From Cellulomonas sp. SLBN-39 (GTDB taxonomy: Bacteria; Actinomycetota; Actinomycetes; Actinomycetales; Cellulomonadaceae), in contig NZ_VFOA01000001.1 in assembly GCF_006715865.1 (NCBI RefSeq), positions 1,054,001 to 1,118,000 on the forward strand: 64,000 nucleotides of DNA, written 5' to 3'. Of the stretch, positions 44,016 to 52,568 are shown piece after piece. The translations under genes and the position numbers were made by a program. Within the stretch, counting starts at the first letter, position 1. The number at the start of each line of letters is the position of its first letter. The notes beneath the pieces were generated by a model. The model saw only the letters and a list, made by a program, of their open reading frames with translations, searched no databases and was not told the DNA's origin.

Positions 44016-44435
44016 TCAGGAGTCGGGCTCGAGCTCGCACCACACGCGACGGCCCGGCACGCCGACGCGCTCGACGCCCCACACGTCCGCGCGGCGCAGA
44101 GCCCGCAGCGCCCGCGGCGAGGGCAGCACCCGGCTCGCCGGGTCCTCGACCGTCAGTCGGACGGTCCCGCCGTGGACGTCGAGACCCACGTACAGCACCG
44201 ACCCCGCCCGCGCACCCCCGGCGGCGTCGCGCAGCAGCACCACGGCGAGCAGGCGCAGCCGCAGCAGCGCCGCGGGCGGGGCACCCAGCAGCCGGGCGCG
44301 GGCCACGACCCAGCGCCGGGCGTGCACCACGCCCCACGCGTCGGCGGTCACCGCCAGGGTGCCCGCGCGGTCGGGGTGCAGCTGGTGCACCACGGCGTCC
44401 CGCTGCGGGGCAGGGATCTGCAGGCTCGTGCTCAC
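44016..44435 (-). CDS. Degenerate anti-sigma-factor-like ATPase-fold protein
   Basis: 139 residues, GTG start after GAGGAGG. The order of ARRWVVARARLLG, a Leu-rich helix, SVLYVGLDVHGGTVRLTVEDP and WGVERVGVPGRRVWCELEP follows the short HATPase_c domain of RsbW-type regulators of actinobacteria. The N-box helix reads LLRDAAGGARAG in place of the ExxxNA type and the Gly-rich G1/G2 loops are missing, so ATP binding is doubtful. It may be a binding-only partner-switch protein. The family assignment is tentative. Confidence 0.5.
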   Translation of the reverse strand: MSTSLQIPAPQRDAVVHQLHPDRAGTLAVTADAWGVVHARRWVVARARLLGAPPAALLRLRLLAVVLLRDAAGGARAGSVLYVGLDVHGGTVRLTVEDPASRVLPSPRALRALRRADVWGVERVGVPGRRVWCELEPDS

Positions 44436-44515
44436 GGTGGCCTCCTCGGCGTCGACGACGGCCCCAGCGTGGCCGGGCGCCGCGGCGACGTCGTCGTCCG
44501 CACGGCGCGAGGTCC

Positions 44516-44533
44516 CTGCTGCGGACGCAGCAG
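44516..44533. promoter_or_regulatory. Inverted repeat between divergent genes
   Basis: CTGCTGCG and CGCAGCAG flank two bases. GGTCCCTGCTGCGG around the left arm recurs as GATCCCTGCTGCGA at 44595-44608, 13 bases before the MMPL start. These are a candidate operator pair in the 185-base divergent space. Confidence 0.35.
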
Positions 44534-44620
44534 GCAGGTCGCTGCGTCCGGCCGACGACGCGGCACCCCCCGCCGACGGAGCCTGGTCGCGGTCGATCCC
44601 TGCTGCGAAAGGTCCCTGCC

Positions 44621-46792
44621 ATGTCCGCTCTCGCCCGTTGGTGCCACCAGCACCGCCGGCTCGTCCTCGCCGGGTGGGTCCTCGCGATCCTCGGCCTCGC
44701 CGCCGCCACCCTGAGCCTCGGTGCGTCCTTCCGGACCGCGCAGACGCTGCCGGACTCCGACTCCGCCCGCGCGTACGCGCTCCTCGAGGAGGCCGGCGCC
44801 TCCTCGTCCACCACCGACGGCACCGTCGTGTGGCGCTCCACCGGTCCGGTCGACGCCCCGGGTGTCCAGGACGAGATCGCCACGCTGCTCGCGCAGGTCG
44901 CGGCGGTCCCGGGCGTGGAGTCGGTCACCTCGCCCTACGCGCCCGAGGGCGCCGCGCAGGTGAACGCCGTCGAGCGCACCGCGTTCGCGACCGTCGCCGT
45001 CACCGACGACGTGGACGTGCAGCAGGTGCGCGACGTCGTCGAGGCCGCGGCACCCGCCGACCTCGACGTCGCCGTCGGCGGGCAGGGGTTCAGCGAGCTG
45101 CCCGAGCCGTCGCACGGCACCGAGGTGATCGGGCTGCTCGCGGCCCTCGTGATCCTGCTGCTCGTGCTGCGCTCCGGCTGGGCCGCGACCCTGCCCGTCC
45201 TCACCGGCGTCGTCGGGGTCGTCGCGTCGCTGCTCGTCGTGACGCTCGCGTCCCACGTGGTCGACCTCGACTCGACGTCGCTGACCATGGCCGCCCTGGT
45301 CGGCCTGGGCGTCGGCATCGACTACGCCCTGTTCATCGTGAACCGGCACCGCAAGGCGCTGCTGGCCGGTGCGGACGTCGAGGAGGCCGTGGCCCAGGCC
45401 GTCACGACGTCGGGCCGGGCCGTCGTCTTCGCCGGCCTCACCGTGGTGGTGGCGCTGCTGGGCATGGCCGTCGTCGGCCTCGGCGTGCTCACCGGCATGG
45501 GCCAGGCCGCCGCCGTGACGGTCGCCTTCACCGTGGCCGCCGCGGTCACCCTGCTGCCCGCGCTGCTGGGCGTGCTCGGCCACCGGGTGCTCTCGCGCCG
45601 GCAGCGGGCCGCGCTCGCCGCCGGCGAGGTCGCCACCGACCACCGCCCCGGGCGCACGCCCGTCTCCGCCCGCTGGGCCGTCGCCCTGCAGCGGGCCCCG
45701 CGCCGCGTCGTGGCCGGTGCCCTCGTGCTGCTCGTCGCGCTCGCCGTGCCCGCCCTGTCGCTGCGGGTCGGGGACCCCGACGCGTCGAGCGACCCGGTCG
45801 GGTCGCCGAGCCGCACCTACGCCGACCTCATGACCCCCGCCTTCGGGGCCGGCGTCGACGCACCGCTCGTGCTGGCCGCCCGGACGCCCGACGCGGCGTC
45901 CGCCCGGGCGTTCGAGGCGCTCGTCGCGCAGGTCGCCGAGGAGCCGGGCGTCGCCGCCGTCCGGGCCGCCCCCGTGCAGGACGGTCAGACGGTCGCCGTG
46001 GCCGGCGTCGTCCCCACGACGAGCGCGCAGACCGTCGAGACGGAGGACCTGGTGCTCGCCCTGCGCGACGACCTCGTGCCCGCCGCCGCTGCGGGCACGG
46101 CGCTCGAGGTCCACGTCGGCGGGGCGGCCGCCACCAGCCACGACCTGTCGGCCGCCCTGATGGGCCGCCTCCCCCTGTACCTCGGCCTGGTGGCCCTGCT
46201 CGGGTTCGTGCTGCTGGCCGTCGCGTTCCGCAGCGTCCTGGTGCCGCTGGTGGGCGCCGTGACGAACCTCGTGACGCTGGCGGTGGGCCTCGGCGCCGTG
46301 ACCGCGATCTACCAGTGGGGCTGGGGCAGCGAGCTGCTCGGCGTGGGGTCCGCGGCACCGGTGATGTACATCGTCCCGGTCATCGTCGTCGGCGTGATGT
46401 TCGGGCTGTCGATGGACTACCAGGTCTTCCTCGTCTCACGGATGCACGAGGAGTGGGTGCGCACCCGCGACCACGCCCGCGCCGTGCGGGTCGGCGTGGC
46501 CGAGACGGGCCGGGTCGTCGCGGCGGCCGCCGCGATCATGCTCAGCGTCTTCGCGTCCTTCGGCCTGACGCCCGAGCGGATCGTGTCGTCGATCGGGATG
46601 GGGCTCGCGATCGCGGTGCTGGTCGACGCGTTCGTGGTGCGGATGGCGCTCGTGCCGGCCCTCATGCACCTCCTGGGCCGCGCCACCTGGTGGTACCCGC
46701 GGTGGGCGGACCGCATCACGCCGCACCTGTCCGTCGAGGGCCCCGCCCCGACGCCGACGGTCCCGACCGCCGTCCCGGTCCCCGCACCCTGA
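44621..46792 (+). CDS. MMPL-family RND transporter
   Basis: 723 residues with twelve helices in two halves, each with a large extracytoplasmic loop. The proton-relay motifs are GLGVGIDYALFIVNRHRKA in the first half and GVMFGLSMDYQVFLVSRMHEEW in the second. The MMPL family exports lipids, siderophores or drugs by proton antiport. It resembles the single-gene MMPL exporters of high-GC actinobacteria with no dedicated lipid-synthesis neighbour, so a drug-type or lipid substrate cannot be told apart. It begins 12 bases after a short repeat. Confidence 0.92.
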   Translation: MSALARWCHQHRRLVLAGWVLAILGLAAATLSLGASFRTAQTLPDSDSARAYALLEEAGASSSTTDGTVVWRSTGPVDAPGVQDEIATLLAQVAAVPGVESVTSPYAPEGAAQVNAVERTAFATVAVTDDVDVQQVRDVVEAAAPADLDVAVGGQGFSELPEPSHGTEVIGLLAALVILLLVLRSGWAATLPVLTGVVGVVASLLVVTLASHVVDLDSTSLTMAALVGLGVGIDYALFIVNRHRKALLAGADVEEAVAQAVTTSGRAVVFAGLTVVVALLGMAVVGLGVLTGMGQAAAVTVAFTVAAAVTLLPALLGVLGHRVLSRRQRAALAAGEVATDHRPGRTPVSARWAVALQRAPRRVVAGALVLLVALAVPALSLRVGDPDASSDPVGSPSRTYADLMTPAFGAGVDAPLVLAARTPDAASARAFEALVAQVAEEPGVAAVRAAPVQDGQTVAVAGVVPTTSAQTVETEDLVLALRDDLVPAAAAGTALEVHVGGAAATSHDLSAALMGRLPLYLGLVALLGFVLLAVAFRSVLVPLVGAVTNLVTLAVGLGAVTAIYQWGWGSELLGVGSAAPVMYIVPVIVVGVMFGLSMDYQVFLVSRMHEEWVRTRDHARAVRVGVAETGRVVAAAAAIMLSVFASFGLTPERIVSSIGMGLAIAVLVDAFVVRMALVPALMHLLGRATWWYPRWADRITPHLSVEGPAPTPTVPTAVPVPAP

Positions 46793-46806
46793 CCGCTGCC
46801 CGCGGG

Positions 46807-46845
46807 CAGGTGCCGTCCGCCGCGACCCGTGGCGGACGGCACCTG
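46807..46845. terminator. Bidirectional terminator
   Basis: A perfect 15-bp stem (CAGGTGCCGTCCGCC with its complement) and nine-base loop between the convergent MMPL and sigma-GH128 genes. Confidence 0.75.
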
Positions 46846-46877
46846 TCCTCCGGCCGGGGGGAGGGGTCGGCGCGGGG

Positions 46878-48785
46878 TCAGCCGGCGGCGCGGTAGGCCC
46901 GGCCCGCCTGCGTCGGCGTCGAGGCGTCCGTGTACAGGCCGTACGCGGCCGAGTCGCCGACCGCGGGGAGCCCGAACCACGCGTACCGCTCCACGTGGGC
47001 GCGCTGCTCGAACCCGGCCGTCGTGCCCTCGACGAACGTCGCGAGCTGGTCGCCCGTCGGGTACGCCGGGCCGCCGGCGAAGTCGATCAGCCCGTACTCG
47101 GTGACCCACACCGGCAGCCCGTAGCGGGCGTGCACCGCGTCGACGTACGCGAGCAGCTGGTCGACGGCCGCGGGCGAGAAGTCCGAGCCGTACCAGTGCA
47201 GCGTCACGAAGTCGACGCGCAGCCCCTGCTCCTGCGCACCCGACATGAACCGGTCGAGCCAGCCGCCGGGCGTGTCGGCGCCCCACGCGACCGCCGGGCT
47301 GCCCAGCCGCAGGCCGGTCGCCTCCAGGCGCGGCCACGCCTCCAGCGCCTCCTCGACGCTCATCGCCGACTGCTCGCCGAGGTCGGGCTCGTTGAAGCCC
47401 AGCAGCACGTCGCCCTCCGCGGCCGCCTGCGCGAGCGTCGCGTCCGTGACGTGGTCGCGGCCCCAGATCATCGGCACGAACTCCACGCCCTCGGGCGCGG
47501 GCATGGTGTCGTCCGTCGGCGACCAGTTGTAGAACCAGCCGGCGCCGACGTCCTGCAGCGCGCCCGCGACGCCGTCCCACTGCCACGTCGCGACGCCCTT
47601 CTTCGCCGACGCAGCCGCGGCCACGACCGGGGCGGGCGCGGGCGTCGGGGACGGGTCCGGGGTGGGGGTGGGCGTCGGCTCCGGCGTCGGGGACGGGGTG
47701 GGCGTCGGCGTCGGCGTGGCGACGACGGACGTCGAGGTCCGGCGGGGGGTGGGCGAGGCCGTCGGGCGTGGCGTCGGCGTGGACGACGCCACCGCCTGCG
47801 GCGGACGATCCTGCCCGCGCTGCACCGCCACCGCGGCACCTCCACCGGTGACCAGGGCCGCCGCGAGCACGGCCACCAGGGTCTTCTTGCCGATCGCGAG
47901 GCCCGCCGCGGTCGCGACGCCGGGCGCGGACGACGACGCGCCCACCGTGGCGGAGGACGCGGCACCGGGGGACGCCGCACCCGTCGACGCCGCTGCGCCC
48001 GCCCCGGCGAGGTGCGCCCCGGCCGCGCCGAGCGCCTGCGGCCACGGCACCAGGGCGAGCCCGCCGAGCAGCCGCTCGGCCGCGACGAGGCCCGTGCCGG
48101 CGTCCGCGCAGCCGGCGCACCCGCGCACGTGACGGGCCACCCGCTTGCGCCACAGCGCGTCCGGCCGGCCGTCCCACCCGGCCGTCACCTCCTCCAGGCC
48201 CGGGCACCGCGGCGAGGCGGCGAGCGCCCGCACCACCGTGCGCGCCTGGTCGAGCCGGCCCTTCATGCGCTGCACGCGCACCGCCGTGTGCGCGCGGGAC
48301 GCGCCCGTCGCGCGCACGACCTCGTCGCGCGTCAGGTGCCCCGAGGCCTCGAGCCACCACAGCGACAGCAGCTCGCGGTTCTCCTCGTCGAGCCACCGCG
48401 TGGCCTGCGCGACCTCGCGCCGCTGCCCCGTCAGCTCCAGACGGGCGATGGTCACGTCGGCGAAGTCGGCGCCGGGGTCGCCGGGCTCCTCGGCCGGCAG
48501 CCCGCGGGGCGCGGTCGCCTGCGCCCGCGAGCGCTCGCGCACCTGGCGCACCGTGATCGCGGCGAGCCACGACCGGTACGCCGCCGGGTCGCGCAGCTCG
48601 CCGATGCCGCGCAGCACCCGCAGCATCGTGTCCTGCACGACGTCGTCGACGTCGGCGTGCCCGCGCAGCGCCCGCCCGACGATCGAGTAGACGAGCGGGA
48701 GGCTGCCGGCCACGAGCCGGTCGACGGCGTCGGGGTCGCCGGCACGGGCTGCCAGCACCGTCGCGGTGTCGGTCGAGAACGCCAT
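46878..48785 (-). CDS. ECF sigma factor fused to zinc finger, membrane helix and GH128 domain
   Basis: 635 residues; ATG at 48785 after GGAGG. Domains in order: sigma-70 region 2 (about 22-90, with HADVDDVVQDTMLRVLRG and SWLAAITVRQVRERSRA); region 4 (about 118-185, LTRDEVVRATGASRAHTAVR); an anti-sigma zinc-finger motif RHVRGCAGC (His219, Cys223, Cys226); an Ala/Ser linker; a membrane helix (about 301-322) after the basic GKK; a Thr-Pro linker (335-390); and a GH128 catalytic domain with Glu466 in GFNEPDL and Glu563 in WVTEYGL. GH128 enzymes hydrolyse beta-1,3-glucan. The sigma part would be cytosolic and the glucanase extracellular, so one chain could sense glucan and control transcription. 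Confidence 0.9.
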   Translation of the reverse strand: MAFSTDTATVLAARAGDPDAVDRLVAGSLPLVYSIVGRALRGHADVDDVVQDTMLRVLRGIGELRDPAAYRSWLAAITVRQVRERSRAQATAPRGLPAEEPGDPGADFADVTIARLELTGQRREVAQATRWLDEENRELLSLWWLEASGHLTRDEVVRATGASRAHTAVRVQRMKGRLDQARTVVRALAASPRCPGLEEVTAGWDGRPDALWRKRVARHVRGCAGCADAGTGLVAAERLLGGLALVPWPQALGAAGAHLAGAGAAASTGAASPGAASSATVGASSSAPGVATAAGLAIGKKTLVAVLAAALVTGGGAAVAVQRGQDRPPQAVASSTPTPRPTASPTPRRTSTSVVATPTPTPTPSPTPEPTPTPTPDPSPTPAPAPVVAAAASAKKGVATWQWDGVAGALQDVGAGWFYNWSPTDDTMPAPEGVEFVPMIWGRDHVTDATLAQAAAEGDVLLGFNEPDLGEQSAMSVEEALEAWPRLEATGLRLGSPAVAWGADTPGGWLDRFMSGAQEQGLRVDFVTLHWYGSDFSPAAVDQLLAYVDAVHARYGLPVWVTEYGLIDFAGGPAYPTGDQLATFVEGTTAGFEQRAHVERYAWFGLPAVGDSAAYGLYTDASTPTQAGRAYRAAG

Positions 48786-48873
48786 GGGATCGGACCTCCT
48801 GCGTGGGCGTCGAGGATCGCACGGGCCGCCGCGCACGACGGCCACGCACCAGGAGACGGCCGGGGAGCGCGCG

Positions 48874-48900
48874 GATAACCAGAACGTGGCGACCGGTTCT
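48874..48900 (-). promoter_or_regulatory. ECF-like promoter of the sigma-GH128 gene
   Basis: On the minus strand AGAACC (48900-48895), 15 bases, then GTTATC (48879-48874), resembling the GGAAC/GTT architecture of ECF promoters. AGAAC-N10-GTTCT also forms an inverted repeat here. It ends about 90 bases before the ATG and overlaps the GH43 stop. It could mean autoregulation. Confidence 0.4.
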
Positions 48901-50383
48901 ACGCGGGGTCCGGCTCCGCGTGCCCCACGTGCTCGAACGCCAGGACGGCGAGCTCGCCACGCTCGCGCACCAGGCCGACGGTCCTGCCCGTGAACCCGCC
49001 GGCCACCTCCGTCGACAGGTACCGCCCGTCGAGGGTGCCCAGCACGACCCGACCCTCGGGTCCGTCGACGGCGGCGACGACCTCGTCGGGCCCGTGCTCG
49101 CGGCTGTGGACGGGTGCCGGTGAGGGGTGCACGTCGATCTCGAGGACCGTGGCCGGGGTGTGCGGGGCCTCGCCGAGGACCGCCGTGACCGACCCGATCC
49201 GGGCGACCGCCCGCACCCGGCCGCCGTCGACCTCGAGCGTCAGCGCGTGCCGCGGGTCGATCCGCAGCTCGAGCCCGCCGACGCCCGCCGACGCGTCGAC
49301 GCGGGCCCGGGTGGTGGTCGCGGTGCGCTCCTGCCGCACGCCGACGAACGTGCGCGGCCCCCGCCCGGCGAGGACCCAGCGGCCGTCGGCCCGGTGCAGC
49401 ACGTCGGCGGGGAACACGCCCGCACCGACCCAGGACGGCCCGGGACCGTCGGCGTCCAGCCCCACCACGACCCGCGGCACTGCGGCCGGCTGCACGGGCG
49501 TCGTCGGGTGCGGCCACCCGTCGACCCACGCGACGTCGACCGCGAACGTCTCGCGCCCCAGGACGTGCCAGCCCGGGAACGACCCGGCCGGCCGCACGCC
49601 GAGGAAGACCATCGCCCACGTGCCGTCGGGACGGCGCACCAGGTCGGCGTGCCCGGTGCTCTGCACGGGGCTCGCGGTGCCGCGGGCGGTGAGCACGGGG
49701 TTGCCGGCCCACCCCTCGTAGGGGCCGTCGGGCGCGTCGGAGCGGGCGACCACGACCGCGTGCCCCTGGGCGGTGCCGCCCTCGGCGGCCAGCAGGTACC
49801 AGCGGCCGTCGACCCGGTGCAGGTGCGGCCCCTCGACGTCCTTCCCGCCGGCGCCGGACCACAGCAGGCGCGGCTCGGTCAGCAGCCGGCCGGTCGCGGG
49901 GTCGAGCACGGCCTGACGGATGCCCGCGTCGGACCAGGTGAGGTAGCAGGTGCCGTCGTCGTCCCAGGCGAGGTCCGGGTCGATGCCGCCGGCCCCGGGG
50001 ATCCGCACGGGCGCGGACCACGGGCCGGCGGCGTCGTCGGCCGTGACGAGCAGGTGGCCGGGACCGTCGGAGACGTTCGTGGTGACGAGCCAGAACCGGC
50101 CGTCGTGGTGGCGCAGGGTGGGGGCGTAGATCCCGCCGGAGGGGCCCACGCCGTCCAGCCGCAGCTGCTCCGGGCGCGTCAGCGCGTGCCCGACGGGCTC
50201 CCACGTCACGAGGTCCCCCGACCGGAAGAGCGGGACGCCGGGCGCGTGCTCGAAGCTGGAGCACGCGAGGACGAAGGTGCTGCCGACCCGGCAGACCGTC
50301 GGGTCGGGGTGGTACCCGGCCAGCAGCGGCCGCACCGGCAGCCGCGTGGCGGGGAGGACGTCGGACCGGGGCTGCGCTGCCAT
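48899..50383 (-). CDS. GH43-family glycosidase with C-terminal beta-sandwich
   Basis: 494 residues. The five-bladed propeller opens with LLAGYHPDPTVCRVGSTFVLACSSF (catalytic base Asp), then has GGIDPDLAWDDDGTCYLTWSD (pKa modulator Asp) and KDVEGPHLHRVDGRWYLL (acid Glu). The last 190 residues form the extra beta-sandwich of xylosidase/arabinofuranosidase types (YxWVGAGVFPADVLHRADGRW). No signal peptide, so it should act inside the cell on imported oligosaccharides. The likely role is cutting xylose or arabinose from short chains. It is divergent from a DppABC-type importer and precedes the sigma-GH128 gene by 113 bases. Confidence 0.9.
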   Translation of the reverse strand: MAAQPRSDVLPATRLPVRPLLAGYHPDPTVCRVGSTFVLACSSFEHAPGVPLFRSGDLVTWEPVGHALTRPEQLRLDGVGPSGGIYAPTLRHHDGRFWLVTTNVSDGPGHLLVTADDAAGPWSAPVRIPGAGGIDPDLAWDDDGTCYLTWSDAGIRQAVLDPATGRLLTEPRLLWSGAGGKDVEGPHLHRVDGRWYLLAAEGGTAQGHAVVVARSDAPDGPYEGWAGNPVLTARGTASPVQSTGHADLVRRPDGTWAMVFLGVRPAGSFPGWHVLGRETFAVDVAWVDGWPHPTTPVQPAAVPRVVVGLDADGPGPSWVGAGVFPADVLHRADGRWVLAGRGPRTFVGVRQERTATTTRARVDASAGVGGLELRIDPRHALTLEVDGGRVRAVARIGSVTAVLGEAPHTPATVLEIDVHPSPAPVHSREHGPDEVVAAVDGPEGRVVLGTLDGRYLSTEVAGGFTGRTVGLVRERGELAVLAFEHVGHAEPDPA

Positions 50384-50762
50384 GCGCCGAGCATGCCACC
50401 GGGTGTCCGGCCGCGGTGCCGGCTCCCCTTCTCCGGGTCGCTCGGACGGCCGCGCGGGGTCGCTCTCCGGGCCGCACGAACCACCCGGACGGCGCCTCGC
50501 GCACCGGCTGACGGTCGGGTACCTTGCCGCGTCCGGCCCCCGTGTGAGGAGCCGCACAGCGTGTGTAACGAGACCGGTCCTCAGGTTTCGGGCCTGTTAA
50601 GTGTCCGTCCCGAATCGGTAACTCCGGCCGGTCGCGGCGAAATCGCAGCCATAGTCTCTGGCGGTCCACATCGCGGATCCCGCCGCACCGGCCCCTGAGA
50701 CGGGGCGGGTGCGCGTCCGACGGCGGCACACCCCCTCGTGCCGCCTCGCACCGGAGGTACAC
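50384..50762. other. Intergenic region between GH43 and the ABC importer
   Basis: 379 bases, no gene. It contains a CRP-like site (50543), two GTAAC units (50565 and 50618), a possible -10 TAGTCT at 50653-50658, and a hairpin GGCGGCAC/GTGCCGCC (50722-50745) just before the binding-protein ribosome site. GAGACCGGTCC at 50570 shares ACCGGTC with the ECF-like promoter at 48895, followed by GTTA, but the spacing is longer. Confidence 0.45.
50543..50558. promoter_or_regulatory. CRP/GlxR-like site
   Basis: TGTGA-GGAGCC-GCACA is one base off the TGTGA-N6-TCACA consensus. It lies about 95-110 bases before the likely TAGTCT -10 of the importer operon, plausible for carbon control. Confidence 0.35.
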
Positions 50763-52394
50763 ATGAAGTTCGCGCGCTCCGCCCGGCTGACAGCCCTCGG
50801 GCTCGCCGGCGCCCTCGCCCTCGCCGCGTGCGCGTCGGGGACCGACGCCGCCACGGAGGACGAGGCGACCACCGGCCCCAGCACCGGGATCGTCACGGTC
50901 AGCAACGGCGAGCCCCAGAACCCGCTGATCCCGACGATGACGAACGAGACCTACGGCTCGTCCGTCGTCCAGAGCCTCTTCGCCGGCCTCGTGTACTACG
51001 ACGCCGACGGCGCCATGCACAACGAGGTCGCCGAGTCGATCAGCTCCGAGGACAACATCACCTGGACGATCACGATCGCCGACGGCTGGACGTTCTCCGA
51101 CGGCACCGCCGTCACGGCGGACAGCTTCGCCCGCGCCTGGGACTACGGGGCCGCGCTGGACAACGCGCAGAACCTCTCGTACTTCTTCGAGCCCATCAAG
51201 GGCTTCTCCTACGACGCGAACACCTCCCTCATCGAGGCCGGCGGCCTGACGGTGCAGGACGAGAGCACCCTCGTCGTCACGCTGAACCAGCCCGAGTCGG
51301 ACTTCCCGCTGCGCCTGGGCTACTCCGCCTTCTTCCCGCTGCCCGAGTCCTTCTTCGAGGACCCGGCCGCGTTCGGCGAGGCCCCCGTCGGCAACGGCCC
51401 GTACGTGCTCGAGTCGTGGGAGCACGACGCGGTCATCACGCTCGCGCCCAACCCGGAGTACGCCGGCAGCCGCGTGCCGCAGAACGGCGGCGTCGAGCTC
51501 CTCGCCTACACCGACGAGGACTCCGCGTACAACGACCTGCTCGGCGGCCAGCTCGACGTCATCAAGAACGTGCCCGCCTCGGCGTTCGCCACGTTCGAGA
51601 GCGAGCTCGACGGCCGGTCGGCGAACCAGCCGGCCGCGGTCATCCAGACCCTGACGGTGCCCGAGTGGCTGCCCGAGTTCCAGGGCGAGGCCGGCCTCCT
51701 GCGCCGCGAGGCGATCTCGCACGCGATCAACCGCCTCGAGATCACCGCGACGATCTTCGCCGGCTCGCGGACCCCCGCGACCGACTACACGTCGCCGGTC
51801 ATCGACGGCTGGAACGAGGAGATCACGGGCAACGACGTGCTCCAGTTCGACGCGGACAAGGCCGCCGAGCTGTGGGCGCAGGCCGAGGAGATCTCCCCGG
51901 TCGGCGGCGACTACAAGCTCCAGATCGCGTCCAACGCCGACTCGGACCACCAGACCTGGATCGACGCGGTCTGCAACGGCATCCGCACCAACCTGGAGAT
52001 CGAGTGCGAGTTCTTCCCGTACCCGACCTTCGACGAGTTCCTCGACGCCCGTGACTCCGGCACCGTCCCCGGCCTGTTCCGGTCGGGCTGGCAGGCGGAC
52101 TACCCCGCGATGAGCAACTTCCTCGGCCCGATCTACGGCACCGGGGCCGGCTCGAACGACGGCCAGTGGTCGAACGCCGCGTTCGACGAGACCCTCAAGG
52201 CCGCCGCGGGCGCGCCGTCGCAGGCCGAGGCCGTCGCGCTGTACATGGACGCCGAGACGATCCTCTTCGAGAACCTCCCGGGCATCCCGCTGTGGTACAA
52301 CAACGCCACCGGCGGCTGGGCGGACACGGTCGACAACGTGCAGTTCGGGTGGGACTCCGACCCGATCCTGTACTCGATCACCAAGTCCGAGTGA
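50763..52394 (+). CDS. ABC transporter substrate-binding lipoprotein, DppA/OppA (SBP_bac_5) family
   Basis: 543 residues. Signal peptide with lipobox LALAAC, a short acidic linker, then the family 5 pattern: VSNGEPQNPLIPTMTNETYG, VVQSLFAGLVYYDADG, WTFSDGTAVTADSFARAWDY, and the C-terminal PGIPLWYNNATGGW. The ATG is preceded by GGAGG. It is a membrane-anchored receptor for peptides or, as in some family members, for oligosaccharides such as cello- or xylo-oligomers. The neighbouring GH43 enzyme makes the sugar option worth testing. It heads the four-gene importer operon. Confidence 0.93.
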   Translation: MKFARSARLTALGLAGALALAACASGTDAATEDEATTGPSTGIVTVSNGEPQNPLIPTMTNETYGSSVVQSLFAGLVYYDADGAMHNEVAESISSEDNITWTITIADGWTFSDGTAVTADSFARAWDYGAALDNAQNLSYFFEPIKGFSYDANTSLIEAGGLTVQDESTLVVTLNQPESDFPLRLGYSAFFPLPESFFEDPAAFGEAPVGNGPYVLESWEHDAVITLAPNPEYAGSRVPQNGGVELLAYTDEDSAYNDLLGGQLDVIKNVPASAFATFESELDGRSANQPAAVIQTLTVPEWLPEFQGEAGLLRREAISHAINRLEITATIFAGSRTPATDYTSPVIDGWNEEITGNDVLQFDADKAAELWAQAEEISPVGGDYKLQIASNADSDHQTWIDAVCNGIRTNLEIECEFFPYPTFDEFLDARDSGTVPGLFRSGWQADYPAMSNFLGPIYGTGAGSNDGQWSNAAFDETLKAAAGAPSQAEAVALYMDAETILFENLPGIPLWYNNATGGWADTVDNVQFGWDSDPILYSITKSE

Positions 52395-52400
52395 CCTTCA

Positions 52401-52441
52401 CCGCCGGTGGGCGGGGCCGACGAGGCCCCGCCCACCGGCGG
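52401..52441 (+). terminator. Intra-operon hairpin after the binding-protein gene
   Basis: A perfect 18-bp stem and five-base loop starts six bases after the binding-protein stop, while the permease genes follow 128 bases later on the same strand. It probably protects the upstream message or terminates partially. Confidence 0.65.
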
Positions 52442-52568
52442 ACGCACGACGGCACGGGCGCGGGCGGGAACCCTCCACACGGGGACCCGCCCGCACCCGC
52501 GTCCGCGGCAGCGCCACCTGCACGCTCGCCGCAGCACCCGGACTGGACGACGAAAGCGACACCCTGGC

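Noticed and set aside
42535-46896. A 1453-codon plus-strand frame across several genes
   Set aside because: It is out of frame with the acetyltransferase, the unknown protein and the MMPL gene, which have recognisable products or better coding bias.
46878-51950. A 1690-codon minus-strand frame joining the sigma-GH128 protein to upstream sequence
   Set aside because: The part above 48785 runs through the GH43 gene in another frame and antisense to the binding protein. The ATG at 48785 has a ribosome site and starts the sigma domain exactly.
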